Assembly (NCBI GenBank): GCA_900128395.1 | Contig: LT649431.1 | Coordinates: forward strand, 2,598-26,605 | Reading direction: 5' to 3' | Source: Stramenopiles sp. TOSAG23-2 | Taxonomy: Eukaryota > Sar | DNA: 24,008 nucleotides | Made by a program: the position numbers and the translations under genes | Part shown: piece by piece, positions 9,384-17,051 of the stretch | How the letters are laid out: each line of letters opens with the position of its first letter | How positions within the stretch are numbered: position 1 is the stretch's first letter | The notes under the pieces: generated by a model | The model's input: only the letters and a program-made list of their open reading frames with translations | Told to the model about the DNA's origin: nothing | Databases searched by the model: none

Positions 9384-9794
9384 ATGCCGAAACGAAATTA
9401 TGGATTGTTAGACGTCGTCGCAGCGGTACGGGACATTAACCAACTGGGCGTTGGATATCGCGTTGCTAATTTATATGATATAGATTTGAAAACATATTTG
9501 TTTAAATTGCAAAAAAAAGATTGTCCTAAATTAACTTTGATTATGGAAAGTGGTGTACGGTTTACCTATAGAAGTAATAATAATAAAGCTGAAGAATCAA
9601 TACCAAGTAACAACCATGCCGAAACGAAATTATGGATTGTTAGACGTCGTCGCAGCGGTACGGGACATTAACCAACTGGGCGTTGGATATCGCGTTGCTA
9701 ATTTATATGATATAGATTTGAAAACATATTTGTTTAAATTGCAAAAAAAAGATTGTCCTAAATTAACTTTGATTATGGAAAGTGGTGTACGGTT
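9331..9794 (+). repeat. Perfect 232-bp tandem duplication of NEMF 5' leader and first 60 codons
   Basis: Copy 1 is 9331-9562 and copy 2 is 9563-9794; they are identical by eye. Each copy holds 53 nt of leader, the ATG (9384 and 9616) and the first 59-60 codons of the NFACT-N domain. The unit is not a multiple of three (77 codons plus 1 nt), so copy 1 cannot read through into the gene in frame. Only a single T is shared at the breakpoints. Confidence 0.97.
9384..9671 (+). pseudogene. Truncated upstream copy of the NEMF N-terminus (decoy ORF)
   Basis: The frame opens at the first ATG in duplication copy 1 and encodes the same first 59-60 residues as NEMF (starting MPKRNYGLLDVVAAV). It then runs out of frame into the leader and start of copy 2 and stops at 9671, giving 95 aa with about 35 unrelated residues at the end. 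It overlaps the genuine NEMF start (9616) in another frame. If transcripts begin upstream of 9384, this is an inhibitory upstream ORF. A GT at 9375 and an AG at 9606-9607 could together splice it out, which is untested. Confidence 0.8.
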
Positions 9795-12700
9795 TCATAC
9801 GACAAAATATGTACGTGAAAAGTCACCTGCTCCATCGCCGTTTTCAATGAAACTTAGGAAATATATCAGGACTAGGATATTATATTCATGCCAACAATTA
9901 GGTAGTGATCGAGTTGTTGATTTTTCATTTGGAAAAGGTGAAGCTTGTTATCATTTAATATTAGAAATGTATGACAAAGGTAATATTATATTGACTGATT
10001 ATACATATGAAATATTAGCTTTATTAAGATCGCATACATACGATGAAGAAACAAAGGTTGTTGTTGGTGGAATTTATCCTGTAGATAATTTAAAAGTTGT
10101 TCAAGACTCTTCTGGCAATAATAACGATTTGAAACCCCATAGCTCGCGATCAATAAAGGACGTAAATGAAACTCTTGTACAAGAATATCAAAAATGGTTA
10201 TTAAAAATGAAAGCATATTATTTTGGTACTAATAATAATGACGATACTAACGGAGATAATAATAATAAGCTAAAGTTAGAAACAAAAGTTATTAATACAC
10301 AAGAAATAGTTGATAATGATAAAAATAACAGTAAAGAAAGTAAAAATGGAGCGAAAAAACGTAGTGGTAGTGGACAGAAAAAGAAAAAAAATAAGAAGAA
10401 AATTTCATTATTACAAATTCTTTTAAATCGTAATGATACATCATGTCCATATGAAATTGCTAAATATGGACCTGTTATTGTAGAACACTGCCTTCTGAGT
10501 GCATCTATCGATGGTCGTATGGCAATCACAGGAGAATGGAATGGGTTAAATAGTGACGAATTAAATGGATCAACATCTCCAACAAAAACAAACTTACTAG
10601 ATAATGCTATTGGGGATAATAATGATATTAAAAATGAAAGGATTGAAATATATGACGAATTTTTGCCAATCTTATTGAAACAGCATGAGAACAAAACATA
10701 TAAAACGTTTCCAACTTTTAACTCCGCTGTCGATGAATTTTTCAGTAAAAGCGAAGCGCAGAAAGCAGCTAAACGACATAATATGATTGAAGCTGCAGCA
10801 AAATCAAAATTGGTCAAAATGAAAAAAGAGCAAGAAGACAGAATCCAAAGTTTAAAAGTCCAAGAGATATCATCAATTGAAAAAGCTCAAGCAATTGAAG
10901 CTAATTATGATAATATTGATAAGGCACGTTTAGTAGTGAATTCCGCTATTGCAAATGGTATTGATTGGGAAGACTTGAAAGAATTGGTGAAGTTTGAGAA
11001 GTCAAGGAACAATCCGATTGCATCATTAATTGTGCAATTAAAATTGGACATAAATACTATTATATTAGATTTACCAGGTTGGGATGACGATGGCAATGAA
11101 AAAAAGATTCGTGTTCCTATAGATGTATCGATGACAGCTTATCAAAATGCACGTAAATATTACCAAACAAAGAAACAATTGAAAAAAAAAGTTATTAAAA
11201 CTAAAGAAGCTGCAGAGTCATTTTTATCCAATGCAGAAGAAAATATTCAAAAAGAAATGGTACGAGCAAAGAATAAATTGGAATCTACTATAATACGACA
11301 AGCACGAAAAATTTATTGGTTTGAAAAATTTGATTGGTTCATATCTAGTGAAAATTATCTCGTAGTGTTGGGGCGTGATATGCAACAAAATGAACAATTA
11401 GTGAAGCGGTACATGCGGAAAGGGGACGTGTATGTACACGCCGATGTTCATGGTGCCAGCTCATGTATTGTTCGAAATAATGATTTGAAAAAAGATATAC
11501 CACCATTAACATTGGAGGAAGCAGGGCATATGTGCATGTGTCGTAGTTCGGCGTGGAAAAGCAGAACAATAACTAGTGCATGGTGGGTCTACCACAATCA
11601 AGTCTCGAAAACAGCTCCAAGTGGTGAGTACTTGACTACTGGAAGTTTCATGATTCGTGGAAAAAAGAACTTTTTACGACCGTCACGGTTAGAAGTTGGA
11701 TATGGATTGCTATTTTGTGTTGATGAAGAGGATATACAACATCATGTAAAAGAACGGGTGGTGCGTGGATCTTTTGGCGCTGATAACGATGATGATGATG
11801 ATGCAAGCGATGGGAATGGCAATGGTCAAAATAAGAAGCACGAACGTAATAATGACGACAATGAGAAAAATCACGCTGATAAATTACGTCGTTTTGAAAG
11901 AAAGCTGTTGCGAAAGCAACAAGAAGAGGAACAAGCAATACAAACAGCTGCAAATGAGGCGTATACTGAAAGTGTTGGTAATGATTCCAATGAGATAGAT
12001 ATATCATCTATCGCTGGAATTAAAGATATAGAATTAAATGTTACCCCAGACGCAGATAATGCAAGTGATGGTAAAACTGAAAATATGGATTTTGAAACAG
12101 ACACTAAAAATAGTGTAGTTAACGAAATTTTAAATCGTAAACCTGGAATATCTAGATACCAACGTAAAGTAATGCGTGGAGAACGGAAGAAGAAGAAGAA
12201 GACGAAAAGTAATGTTCTAGAAATCAATGATAATGACGAAGAAGAGGATGGTGATAATGATGATGATGGGGATCATTTGCTGGATGATTTGAAAAAAAGT
12301 AAATCAAGAATCCACAAAAATTCTAATGTAAACGTTATAATTAAAAAGGAAAAAGTAAAAACGATACCTCGTGGGAAAAAAGGTAAATTGAAAAAAATTA
12401 AGAAGAAATATAAAGATCAAGATGAAGAGGAACGTCGTATTCGAATGAAAGCATTAGGAAATCCAATGCCAGAACCAAAGACCGAATCTGAGGTGAATTC
12501 CTCAATTGAAGTCGACGAGACAGGTGACAAAAAGAGAGTGGCAAAAGAATATAAAGATCAAGATGAAGAGGAACGTCGTATTCGAATGAAAGCATTAGGA
12601 AATCCAATGCCAGAACCAAAGACCGAATCTGAGGTGAATTCCTCAATTGAAGTTGACGAGACAGGTGACAAAAAAGAGAGTGGCAAAAGTAAGAATAACA

Positions 12701-13161
12701 ACGGGAAACGAAACAATAATCGTGTGAAACAATCAACAGTAAAGGTAGATGACAGCACGCCATTGGATTTACCTGAAGAACAGCTACGTGCCTTGACTGC
12801 GACTCCTAGAGCAGAAGATACTATTCTATTTTGTCTACCTGTAAGCGCGCCATATTCCACGATGAGCAAATATAAATATAAAGTAAAATTAACACCAGGA
12901 TCTCAACGGCGAGGTAGATCTTGCAAAGCTGTTTTGCAATATTTCTTACAAAATGTAAAAGAAGGAACAACAAAACGGGAGAAAGAATTGATAAGAGCAG
13001 TTAATGATGCTGAAGCTATTGCTGCTATGGTAAGCGATGTTCAAATTAATACATCAAAAGCTGCTAAAATGTCTAAGAAAATGAACAAAGGAAAAAAACA
13101 GAAAGGTGGTGGTGGTGGTGGTAAAAAGAAAAAAAATGGTGGAAAGAAGAAGAAAAGGTAA
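9616..13161 (+). CDS. NEMF/Rqc2/Tae2 ribosome-associated quality control factor (NFACT protein)
   Basis: The 1181-aa protein starts at the ATG in the second duplication copy, giving an intact N-terminus (MPKRNYGLLDVV); the longer open frame upstream begins only with GTG and reads leader sequence. NEMF/Rqc2 binds stalled 60S-peptidyl-tRNA complexes, recruits the Ltn1/Listerin ligase and adds C-terminal tails. NFACT-N occupies about residues 1-200; the residues equivalent to yeast Rqc2 D9, D98 and R99 needed for CAT-tailing are present (D10, D98, R99). A Lys-rich insertion lies near 225-270, then coiled-coil helices. NFACT-R is at about 565-720, with WFEKFDWFISSENYLVV, YVHADVHGASSC and ITSAWWVYHNQVSKTAP. 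An acidic/basic linker carries two tandem copies of the family motif YKDQDEEERRIRMKALG (from about 932 and 979). NFACT-C is at about 1060-1150, followed by a Gly/Lys tail. Human NEMF is about 1076 aa, so the size fits. Confidence 0.97.
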   Translation: MPKRNYGLLDVVAAVRDINQLGVGYRVANLYDIDLKTYLFKLQKKDCPKLTLIMESGVRFHTTKYVREKSPAPSPFSMKLRKYIRTRILYSCQQLGSDRVVDFSFGKGEACYHLILEMYDKGNIILTDYTYEILALLRSHTYDEETKVVVGGIYPVDNLKVVQDSSGNNNDLKPHSSRSIKDVNETLVQEYQKWLLKMKAYYFGTNNNDDTNGDNNNKLKLETKVINTQEIVDNDKNNSKESKNGAKKRSGSGQKKKKNKKKISLLQILLNRNDTSCPYEIAKYGPVIVEHCLLSASIDGRMAITGEWNGLNSDELNGSTSPTKTNLLDNAIGDNNDIKNERIEIYDEFLPILLKQHENKTYKTFPTFNSAVDEFFSKSEAQKAAKRHNMIEAAAKSKLVKMKKEQEDRIQSLKVQEISSIEKAQAIEANYDNIDKARLVVNSAIANGIDWEDLKELVKFEKSRNNPIASLIVQLKLDINTIILDLPGWDDDGNEKKIRVPIDVSMTAYQNARKYYQTKKQLKKKVIKTKEAAESFLSNAEENIQKEMVRAKNKLESTIIRQARKIYWFEKFDWFISSENYLVVLGRDMQQNEQLVKRYMRKGDVYVHADVHGASSCIVRNNDLKKDIPPLTLEEAGHMCMCRSSAWKSRTITSAWWVYHNQVSKTAPSGEYLTTGSFMIRGKKNFLRPSRLEVGYGLLFCVDEEDIQHHVKERVVRGSFGADNDDDDDASDGNGNGQNKKHERNNDDNEKNHADKLRRFERKLLRKQQEEEQAIQTAANEAYTESVGNDSNEIDISSIAGIKDIELNVTPDADNASDGKTENMDFETDTKNSVVNEILNRKPGISRYQRKVMRGERKKKKKTKSNVLEINDNDEEEDGDNDDDGDHLLDDLKKSKSRIHKNSNVNVIIKKEKVKTIPRGKKGKLKKIKKKYKDQDEEERRIRMKALGNPMPEPKTESEVNSSIEVDETGDKKRVAKEYKDQDEEERRIRMKALGNPMPEPKTESEVNSSIEVDETGDKKESGKSKNNNGKRNNNRVKQSTVKVDDSTPLDLPEEQLRALTATPRAEDTILFCLPVSAPYSTMSKYKYKVKLTPGSQRRGRSCKAVLQYFLQNVKEGTTKREKELIRAVNDAEAIAAMVSDVQINTSKAAKMSKKMNKGKKQKGGGGGGKKKKNGGKKKKR
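12407..12689 (+). repeat. Tandem duplication (141 + 142 bp) inside NEMF, frame rescued by a 1-nt difference
   Basis: Copy 1 is 12407-12547 (141 bp) and copy 2 is 12548-12689 (142 bp). They differ by one substitution (GTCGAC versus GTTGAC) and by one A in a short homopolymer (five A in copy 1, six in copy 2). The missing A makes copy 1 exactly 47 codons, so both copies and the downstream NFACT-C domain are read in one frame. The cost is that the copy-1 end reads KKRVAKE instead of KKESGKS. Confidence 0.96.
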
Positions 13162-13323
13162 AAAAAGTTTGTACATCATATAATATATTTTTATAAATAA
13201 TATTGTGGGCATTATTAGAGAGGGGGTCGATAATATGCTTCATATGGTGTGTGTACTTTTAAAAAAAAATATGTATAATACTCCTCGTATATAATAAATG
13301 ATGTACGTGATATATCTTCTTTA
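13162..13323. other. Convergent 3' region between NEMF and the U1-C-like gene
   Basis: This short AT-rich spacer lies between two convergent stops. A 9-nt inverted repeat, GTACATCAT at 13171-13179 and ATGATGTAC at 13298-13306, places one arm just after each stop codon. It may be part of a 3'-end signal for both genes or chance in AT-rich DNA. No gene is seen. Confidence 0.4.
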
Positions 13324-13665
13324 TTAAGTGGCGGCTGGTAAACACGTGCCGCCAGGATACTCCCATTGCGTTATTTTTAACTCTTCATTATAAAAATATG
13401 GACGGCCACCTTGTGACGTATCTTTTTTCATAACCCATCCTTCCTTTAAGGGTGGGAATTGCAATTCTTGTCCTCTATTATTTGTGTTAAACCAAGTTTG
13501 CCATGCAAATCCATCTTGTGAATTCATAAAGCCCGGCATATATTGTCCATACCACGCTATTACATTATCCCTATGTTTATAACCTTGTAAATGTTGTTTT
13601 CGGGATCCTTGTGAAGATTTCATTAAATACATATCACAAAAATCACAATAATATTTTTTCGGCAT
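13324..13665 (-). CDS. U1-C-type zinc finger protein with C-terminal WW domain
   Basis: A complete 113-aa intronless frame. It opens MPKKYYCDFCDMYL and has a CX2CX14HX5H zinc finger (C7, C10, H25, H31), the exact spacing of U1 snRNP protein C (human C6, C9, H24, H30). The R22-K23 pair sits where U1-C contacts the 5' splice-site duplex. Residues about 73-104 form a WW domain: EGW with W77, the aromatic block YFYN at 90-93, and TQWEYP with W101 and P104. Human U1-C has no WW domain, while WBP4/FBP21 combines a related finger with WW domains but is much longer. A spliceosomal role is therefore likely: either the U1-C orthologue of this organism with an added proline-motif-binding module, or a reduced WBP4-like protein. 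The start is supported by the match to the U1-C N-terminus. Confidence 0.85.
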   Translation of the reverse strand: MPKKYYCDFCDMYLMKSSQGSRKQHLQGYKHRDNVIAWYGQYMPGFMNSQDGFAWQTWFNTNNRGQELQFPPLKEGWVMKKDTSQGGRPYFYNEELKITQWEYPGGTCLPAAT

Positions 13666-14142
13666 TTTTACTCGTTGTATATGATATATACACGTGCGCG
13701 TAAGTGTGTATATGTAGTATACGTATATGAATTAATTTATATATATATCGGGATAGGATGCTTCTACTATACATTAACTTTCATCATCACAATTATTATA
13801 CTGATTTATTGTTATTTTTTATTATTTTTAGGTGATGATTCTTCATTCAATCTCTGGCAACAATAAAAATAGATAAAAAATTATGTAATAATATTGGCTG
13901 GTAATCTTTTTATGAGAGTGACAGTTAGGTTGCGGATTTATAGCATCTAAAAATTTAGTATAGTGAAGTATCTCCACCTGTCACTTAACATCTAATAGCA
14001 TTGCACTCCCAAAATATATTACGTTTTGCCATTCGTAAATTATTAAAATTGGAATATACCATACAAATAAATTGACAAAATCGGATATTTAAATCATAAA
14101 TTGCTATACTACTACTAATAATGTACCAAAATGGTCATTTTT
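13666..14142. other. Intergenic region upstream of the U1-C-like gene
   Basis: This AT-rich region probably combines the promoter of the U1-C-like gene with the 3' region of the coiled-coil gene. It holds an AT/GT-alternating stretch at about 13675-13750. There is also an 8-nt inverted repeat, AGTGACAG at 13917-13924 and CTGTCACT at 13978-13985, which could fold into a hairpin with a 53-nt loop. No coding sequence, tRNA or recognisable snRNA is seen. Confidence 0.5.
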
Positions 14143-14258
14143 TTAATCGCGTATTCTAAGCTCTTTTGCAACTGCTTTTCCTCTAATATTTTTATCACGA
14201 TGTAATCGATGATAAAATATCTCTTGAATTTTTGATAATTTAGCTTTAATAGCATTTG
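14143..14258 (-). pseudogene. Displaced original 3' end of the coiled-coil gene
   Basis: Read on the minus strand through the first-copy boundary at 14184, this DNA continues the repeated sequence into an open tail encoding about RGKAVAKELRIRD and a TAA at 14143-14145. It would have been the natural C-terminus before the 98-bp duplication. The duplication shifts the frame, so the current gene stops at TGA 14259-14261 and this tail now lies in the 3' UTR. Confidence 0.75.
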
Positions 14259-14379
14259 TCATTTCTTTATTGATTTCGTGATAATATTTTTATCACGATG
14301 TAATCGATGATAAAATATCTCTTGAATTTTTGATAATTTAGCTTTAATAGCATTTGTCATTTCTTTATTGATTTCGTGA
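14184..14379 (-). repeat. Perfect 98-bp tandem duplication at the 3' end of the coiled-coil gene
   Basis: Copy at 14184-14281 and copy at 14282-14379 are identical by eye. The unit is 32 codons plus 2 nt, so the second traversal is out of frame and creates a premature TGA. No shared bases are evident at the breakpoints. Confidence 0.97.
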
Positions 14380-17051
14380 ATACGGAATTGTTTCGTTGAC
14401 TTCTTAACAATATTTTGCTTCATACTATTTATATTTGCCAATGCATTTAAAATTTCAACATTATTCTCCATACTTTCAGTATCATCATCATTATTATTAT
14501 TATTATGGTCATCATCCTTCTCTTCCCCTACTATACCATGATCGAAATTGTATTGCTTTACTATTTTACTCAAAGCATTTGATACTAATGAAGACACCCA
14601 AATAGCAGATATATTTGACACATATGCTTTTTCATTACCTTTAACTGGTGATTCAAGTATTGTATTCCATGGGGTATTGTTGCATATGTTTTGTATATAT
14701 TCAATATCTTGTTTCTGTTGTGTTATTGATGTATTAACAACAGATGCCAATTCTTCTTGTAATGATATAAGTTTCATGAAAGACATAGATTTGAACTGTT
14801 CCGCCTCATATAATTTGCTAACTCGATTACTTTCCATTTTTAAATTCTTGTTCGTTATTTGCAATTTAATCAGTTCATTTTTCATTTCTTTCATTTTTGG
14901 TATTGTTTTAACGTTTAATTCCGTAGCTTGCTTCACCTTTTCCATATTTGCAACCATTTTTTCACTCATCTCACGCATTTGTTTATAACAAATCTCTTGC
15001 AACTCTTCATAACTATTGTCTTTTTTAATAATTGCATTTTTAAAGTTTTCTATTTGTACATTCAAATTTTCAATTTCTTTTTTTTTATTTGACACGATAT
15101 CTTCTAATTTTTGAATTTTTGTAGTAGCTGCATTCAGTTTGTCATCTAATTTCATGTTTGAATATTTTGCTTTGCTATATTCAGAATTCGTATCTCTCAG
15201 CTCCATGATAGCATCGTCGTATTTAGATTTTATAATGTCTGCTTCTTGTTTCAAGTTAGCTTTCGTGACGTCGCTTTCCACTAACGATTTTCGTAAGTTA
15301 TTCTCACCAATGATAGATTGATTTAATTTCGTTGTTATATCGTTTTTCTCTTCGTTTAACGTTTCATTTACTTTTAAAGACGTATTTACTTTTTCAATTT
15401 CAGTTGCTAAGCTTTCCTCAACATTTTGTTTTGCCTTGTTCAGATTTTCAATACTTTCATTTAATCTTTCGATTTTGTTATTTTGAACTTTCATTTGAAG
15501 ATTTTTTCTATCCACCGTTTCTTCAAGTACGGTTATATCCTTATTAGTTCTTTGTAAATGAGTTTGTAGTAGTAACACTTGTCGTTCCAATGCTTCCGCG
15601 CGTTGGGATTCCGTTGATCTATTGCGTATTTCTCTATCTAATTCTTTTTTCATTTCATTTTTCATAGATTTAATCGTACCAATTTCCATTTCCAATTTGT
15701 TCATCATTGCCATTGCTCTTTGTTCTTTCCTCACGGCATCGTTTTTAATGCTTTTAAAGTCGCGTAATTGCGCACTTATATCCGCCCGTTTCATTTCCTC
15801 TTCTTTTATATCTAGTTTTAATTTTACTATGATATTCTCACTATCACGCAAATTGTTCACTGCAATTCTTTCACGTTTCCGTGCATTTAACATTTCTTCT
15901 TGTGCTACATCCAGCTCATTTTTCAAATGATCTATAGATCCTAAATGATACGTTATTTTACCATTTAAATTCTTAATTTCATCTATTTTGTTAACAAGCG
16001 TCTTATGTGTATCATCACGTTCATTTGTGCGTATTTGTAAATCAGATAATATTTTATCCCGAATGATTCCAGCATCGTGTAACCTACGTTCATATGATTT
16101 TACTATAACCTCACGTTGTTCCACATAATCATGCTGTAGTGATGCAATCATTGTTTTATAGCCATCTCCTTCGCATTTTTCTAAAAGTGCATTAAAAACT
16201 TCCCAAATTTTTAATACTATTTTTCCACTACCACCTTGAATATTATTTGCACAATTATTACTAACTTCATCCAACATTTCATGAAAACCAAAACTATAGA
16301 CAAATAAAGCACGATAGACACGTTCTATTGTTTCATTAGATAAACCTGCTTTGCGTAAACTTTTTCGATCTAAACCAATTTTTTTTAAAAATTGTAAGTC
16401 ATATGATTCGGGTTGACTTTTAATTTTTTGTACCATGTTTTTTTCAATTGGTTTAATATCGGTTATTGCTTTATTAGCAAGCCATATTTCTGCTGCTTTG
16501 TCTTCATCCATTTTTTTATATTCATCAATAACATGTTTAGTGGCATATGAAACCCAACGTTCGTTTCCAACACCTACTGCAGATTGTTGCTGTTTCCTCT
16601 GATCCACTAAATTAATTGCAGCATTATTCGTAAATAATCTTTCAATCGGTCTCTGTATTTGATTTTGTATTGCTGTGCTAACTTTTGCAAGTTCGTGTGG
16701 GTTTTTAGCTGAAGCTGGGCGTTTTTTTTTTGTCAATAGAAATCGTCCATACATACCACTAGCTTTTTCCTCAGCAACATTTCTATTATAATGTTTACTA
16801 TTATTATTGTTATTACTACGTGAAAATGTTTTGAAAGTTATATTTTTAGTTCTACGATTATTTTTTATACTAGACGAAGATTTTGGACGAGTTGGATTAC
16901 GAATGTTACTCTTTTTTTTCATTTTTTTAGACATATTGTTATTGTTTTCATATTCATTATTGTTTTTTTTTATGTGAACACCAAAAATTGGCAAAGTTGG
17001 ATTTTCGTTTAATTTTGAGACAAAAGGATTTTTTCGTTGAGATGATGCCAT
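14259..17051 (-). CDS. Long coiled-coil protein, possibly centrosomal or flagellar
   Basis: A 930-aa intronless frame; the family is not identified. Residues 1-125 are basic, Asn/Ser-rich and low-complexity. A compact, probably globular segment at about 150-310 contains LKKIGLDRKSLRKAGLSNETIERVYRALFVYSFGFHEML-like sequence (about 218-258), the best-looking conserved core. From about 310 to 770 heptad-like Leu/Ile/Lys/Glu periodicity indicates an almost continuous coiled coil. An Asp/Asn run follows near 860, then a basic C-terminal helix. This layout resembles centriole, basal-body and axoneme coiled-coil proteins, but that is inference from architecture only. The last seven residues (ITKSIKK) come from an out-of-frame duplicate; the original C-terminus (RGKAVAKELRIRD) was displaced downstream. 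The gene diverges from the ABC transporter across about 695 bp. Confidence 0.85.
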   Translation of the reverse strand: MASSQRKNPFVSKLNENPTLPIFGVHIKKNNNEYENNNNMSKKMKKKSNIRNPTRPKSSSSIKNNRRTKNITFKTFSRSNNNNNSKHYNRNVAEEKASGMYGRFLLTKKKRPASAKNPHELAKVSTAIQNQIQRPIERLFTNNAAINLVDQRKQQQSAVGVGNERWVSYATKHVIDEYKKMDEDKAAEIWLANKAITDIKPIEKNMVQKIKSQPESYDLQFLKKIGLDRKSLRKAGLSNETIERVYRALFVYSFGFHEMLDEVSNNCANNIQGGSGKIVLKIWEVFNALLEKCEGDGYKTMIASLQHDYVEQREVIVKSYERRLHDAGIIRDKILSDLQIRTNERDDTHKTLVNKIDEIKNLNGKITYHLGSIDHLKNELDVAQEEMLNARKRERIAVNNLRDSENIIVKLKLDIKEEEMKRADISAQLRDFKSIKNDAVRKEQRAMAMMNKLEMEIGTIKSMKNEMKKELDREIRNRSTESQRAEALERQVLLLQTHLQRTNKDITVLEETVDRKNLQMKVQNNKIERLNESIENLNKAKQNVEESLATEIEKVNTSLKVNETLNEEKNDITTKLNQSIIGENNLRKSLVESDVTKANLKQEADIIKSKYDDAIMELRDTNSEYSKAKYSNMKLDDKLNAATTKIQKLEDIVSNKKKEIENLNVQIENFKNAIIKKDNSYEELQEICYKQMREMSEKMVANMEKVKQATELNVKTIPKMKEMKNELIKLQITNKNLKMESNRVSKLYEAEQFKSMSFMKLISLQEELASVVNTSITQQKQDIEYIQNICNNTPWNTILESPVKGNEKAYVSNISAIWVSSLVSNALSKIVKQYNFDHGIVGEEKDDDHNNNNNDDDTESMENNVEILNALANINSMKQNIVKKSTKQFRIHEINKEMTNAIKAKLSKIQEIFYHRLHRDKNIITKSIKK

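Noticed and set aside
10218-10817. 199-codon minus-strand frame rich in Phe, Ser and Leu
   Set aside because: It is the antisense of the Lys-rich NEMF coding region; its composition is a reflection of Lys/Glu/Asn codons.
13698-13834. Plus-strand intron (GTAAGTG ... TTTTAG) in the region upstream of the U1-C-like gene
   Set aside because: No open frame flanks it on either side; splice-like strings are common in AT-rich DNA.
13832-13930. C/D box snoRNA suggested by GTGATGA at about 13832
   Set aside because: No CUGA box D within a suitable distance and no terminal stem.
644-14379. CRISPR-like or satellite interpretation of the repeats
   Set aside because: Each repeat has two adjacent copies with no spacer, and the five units are unrelated to one another.
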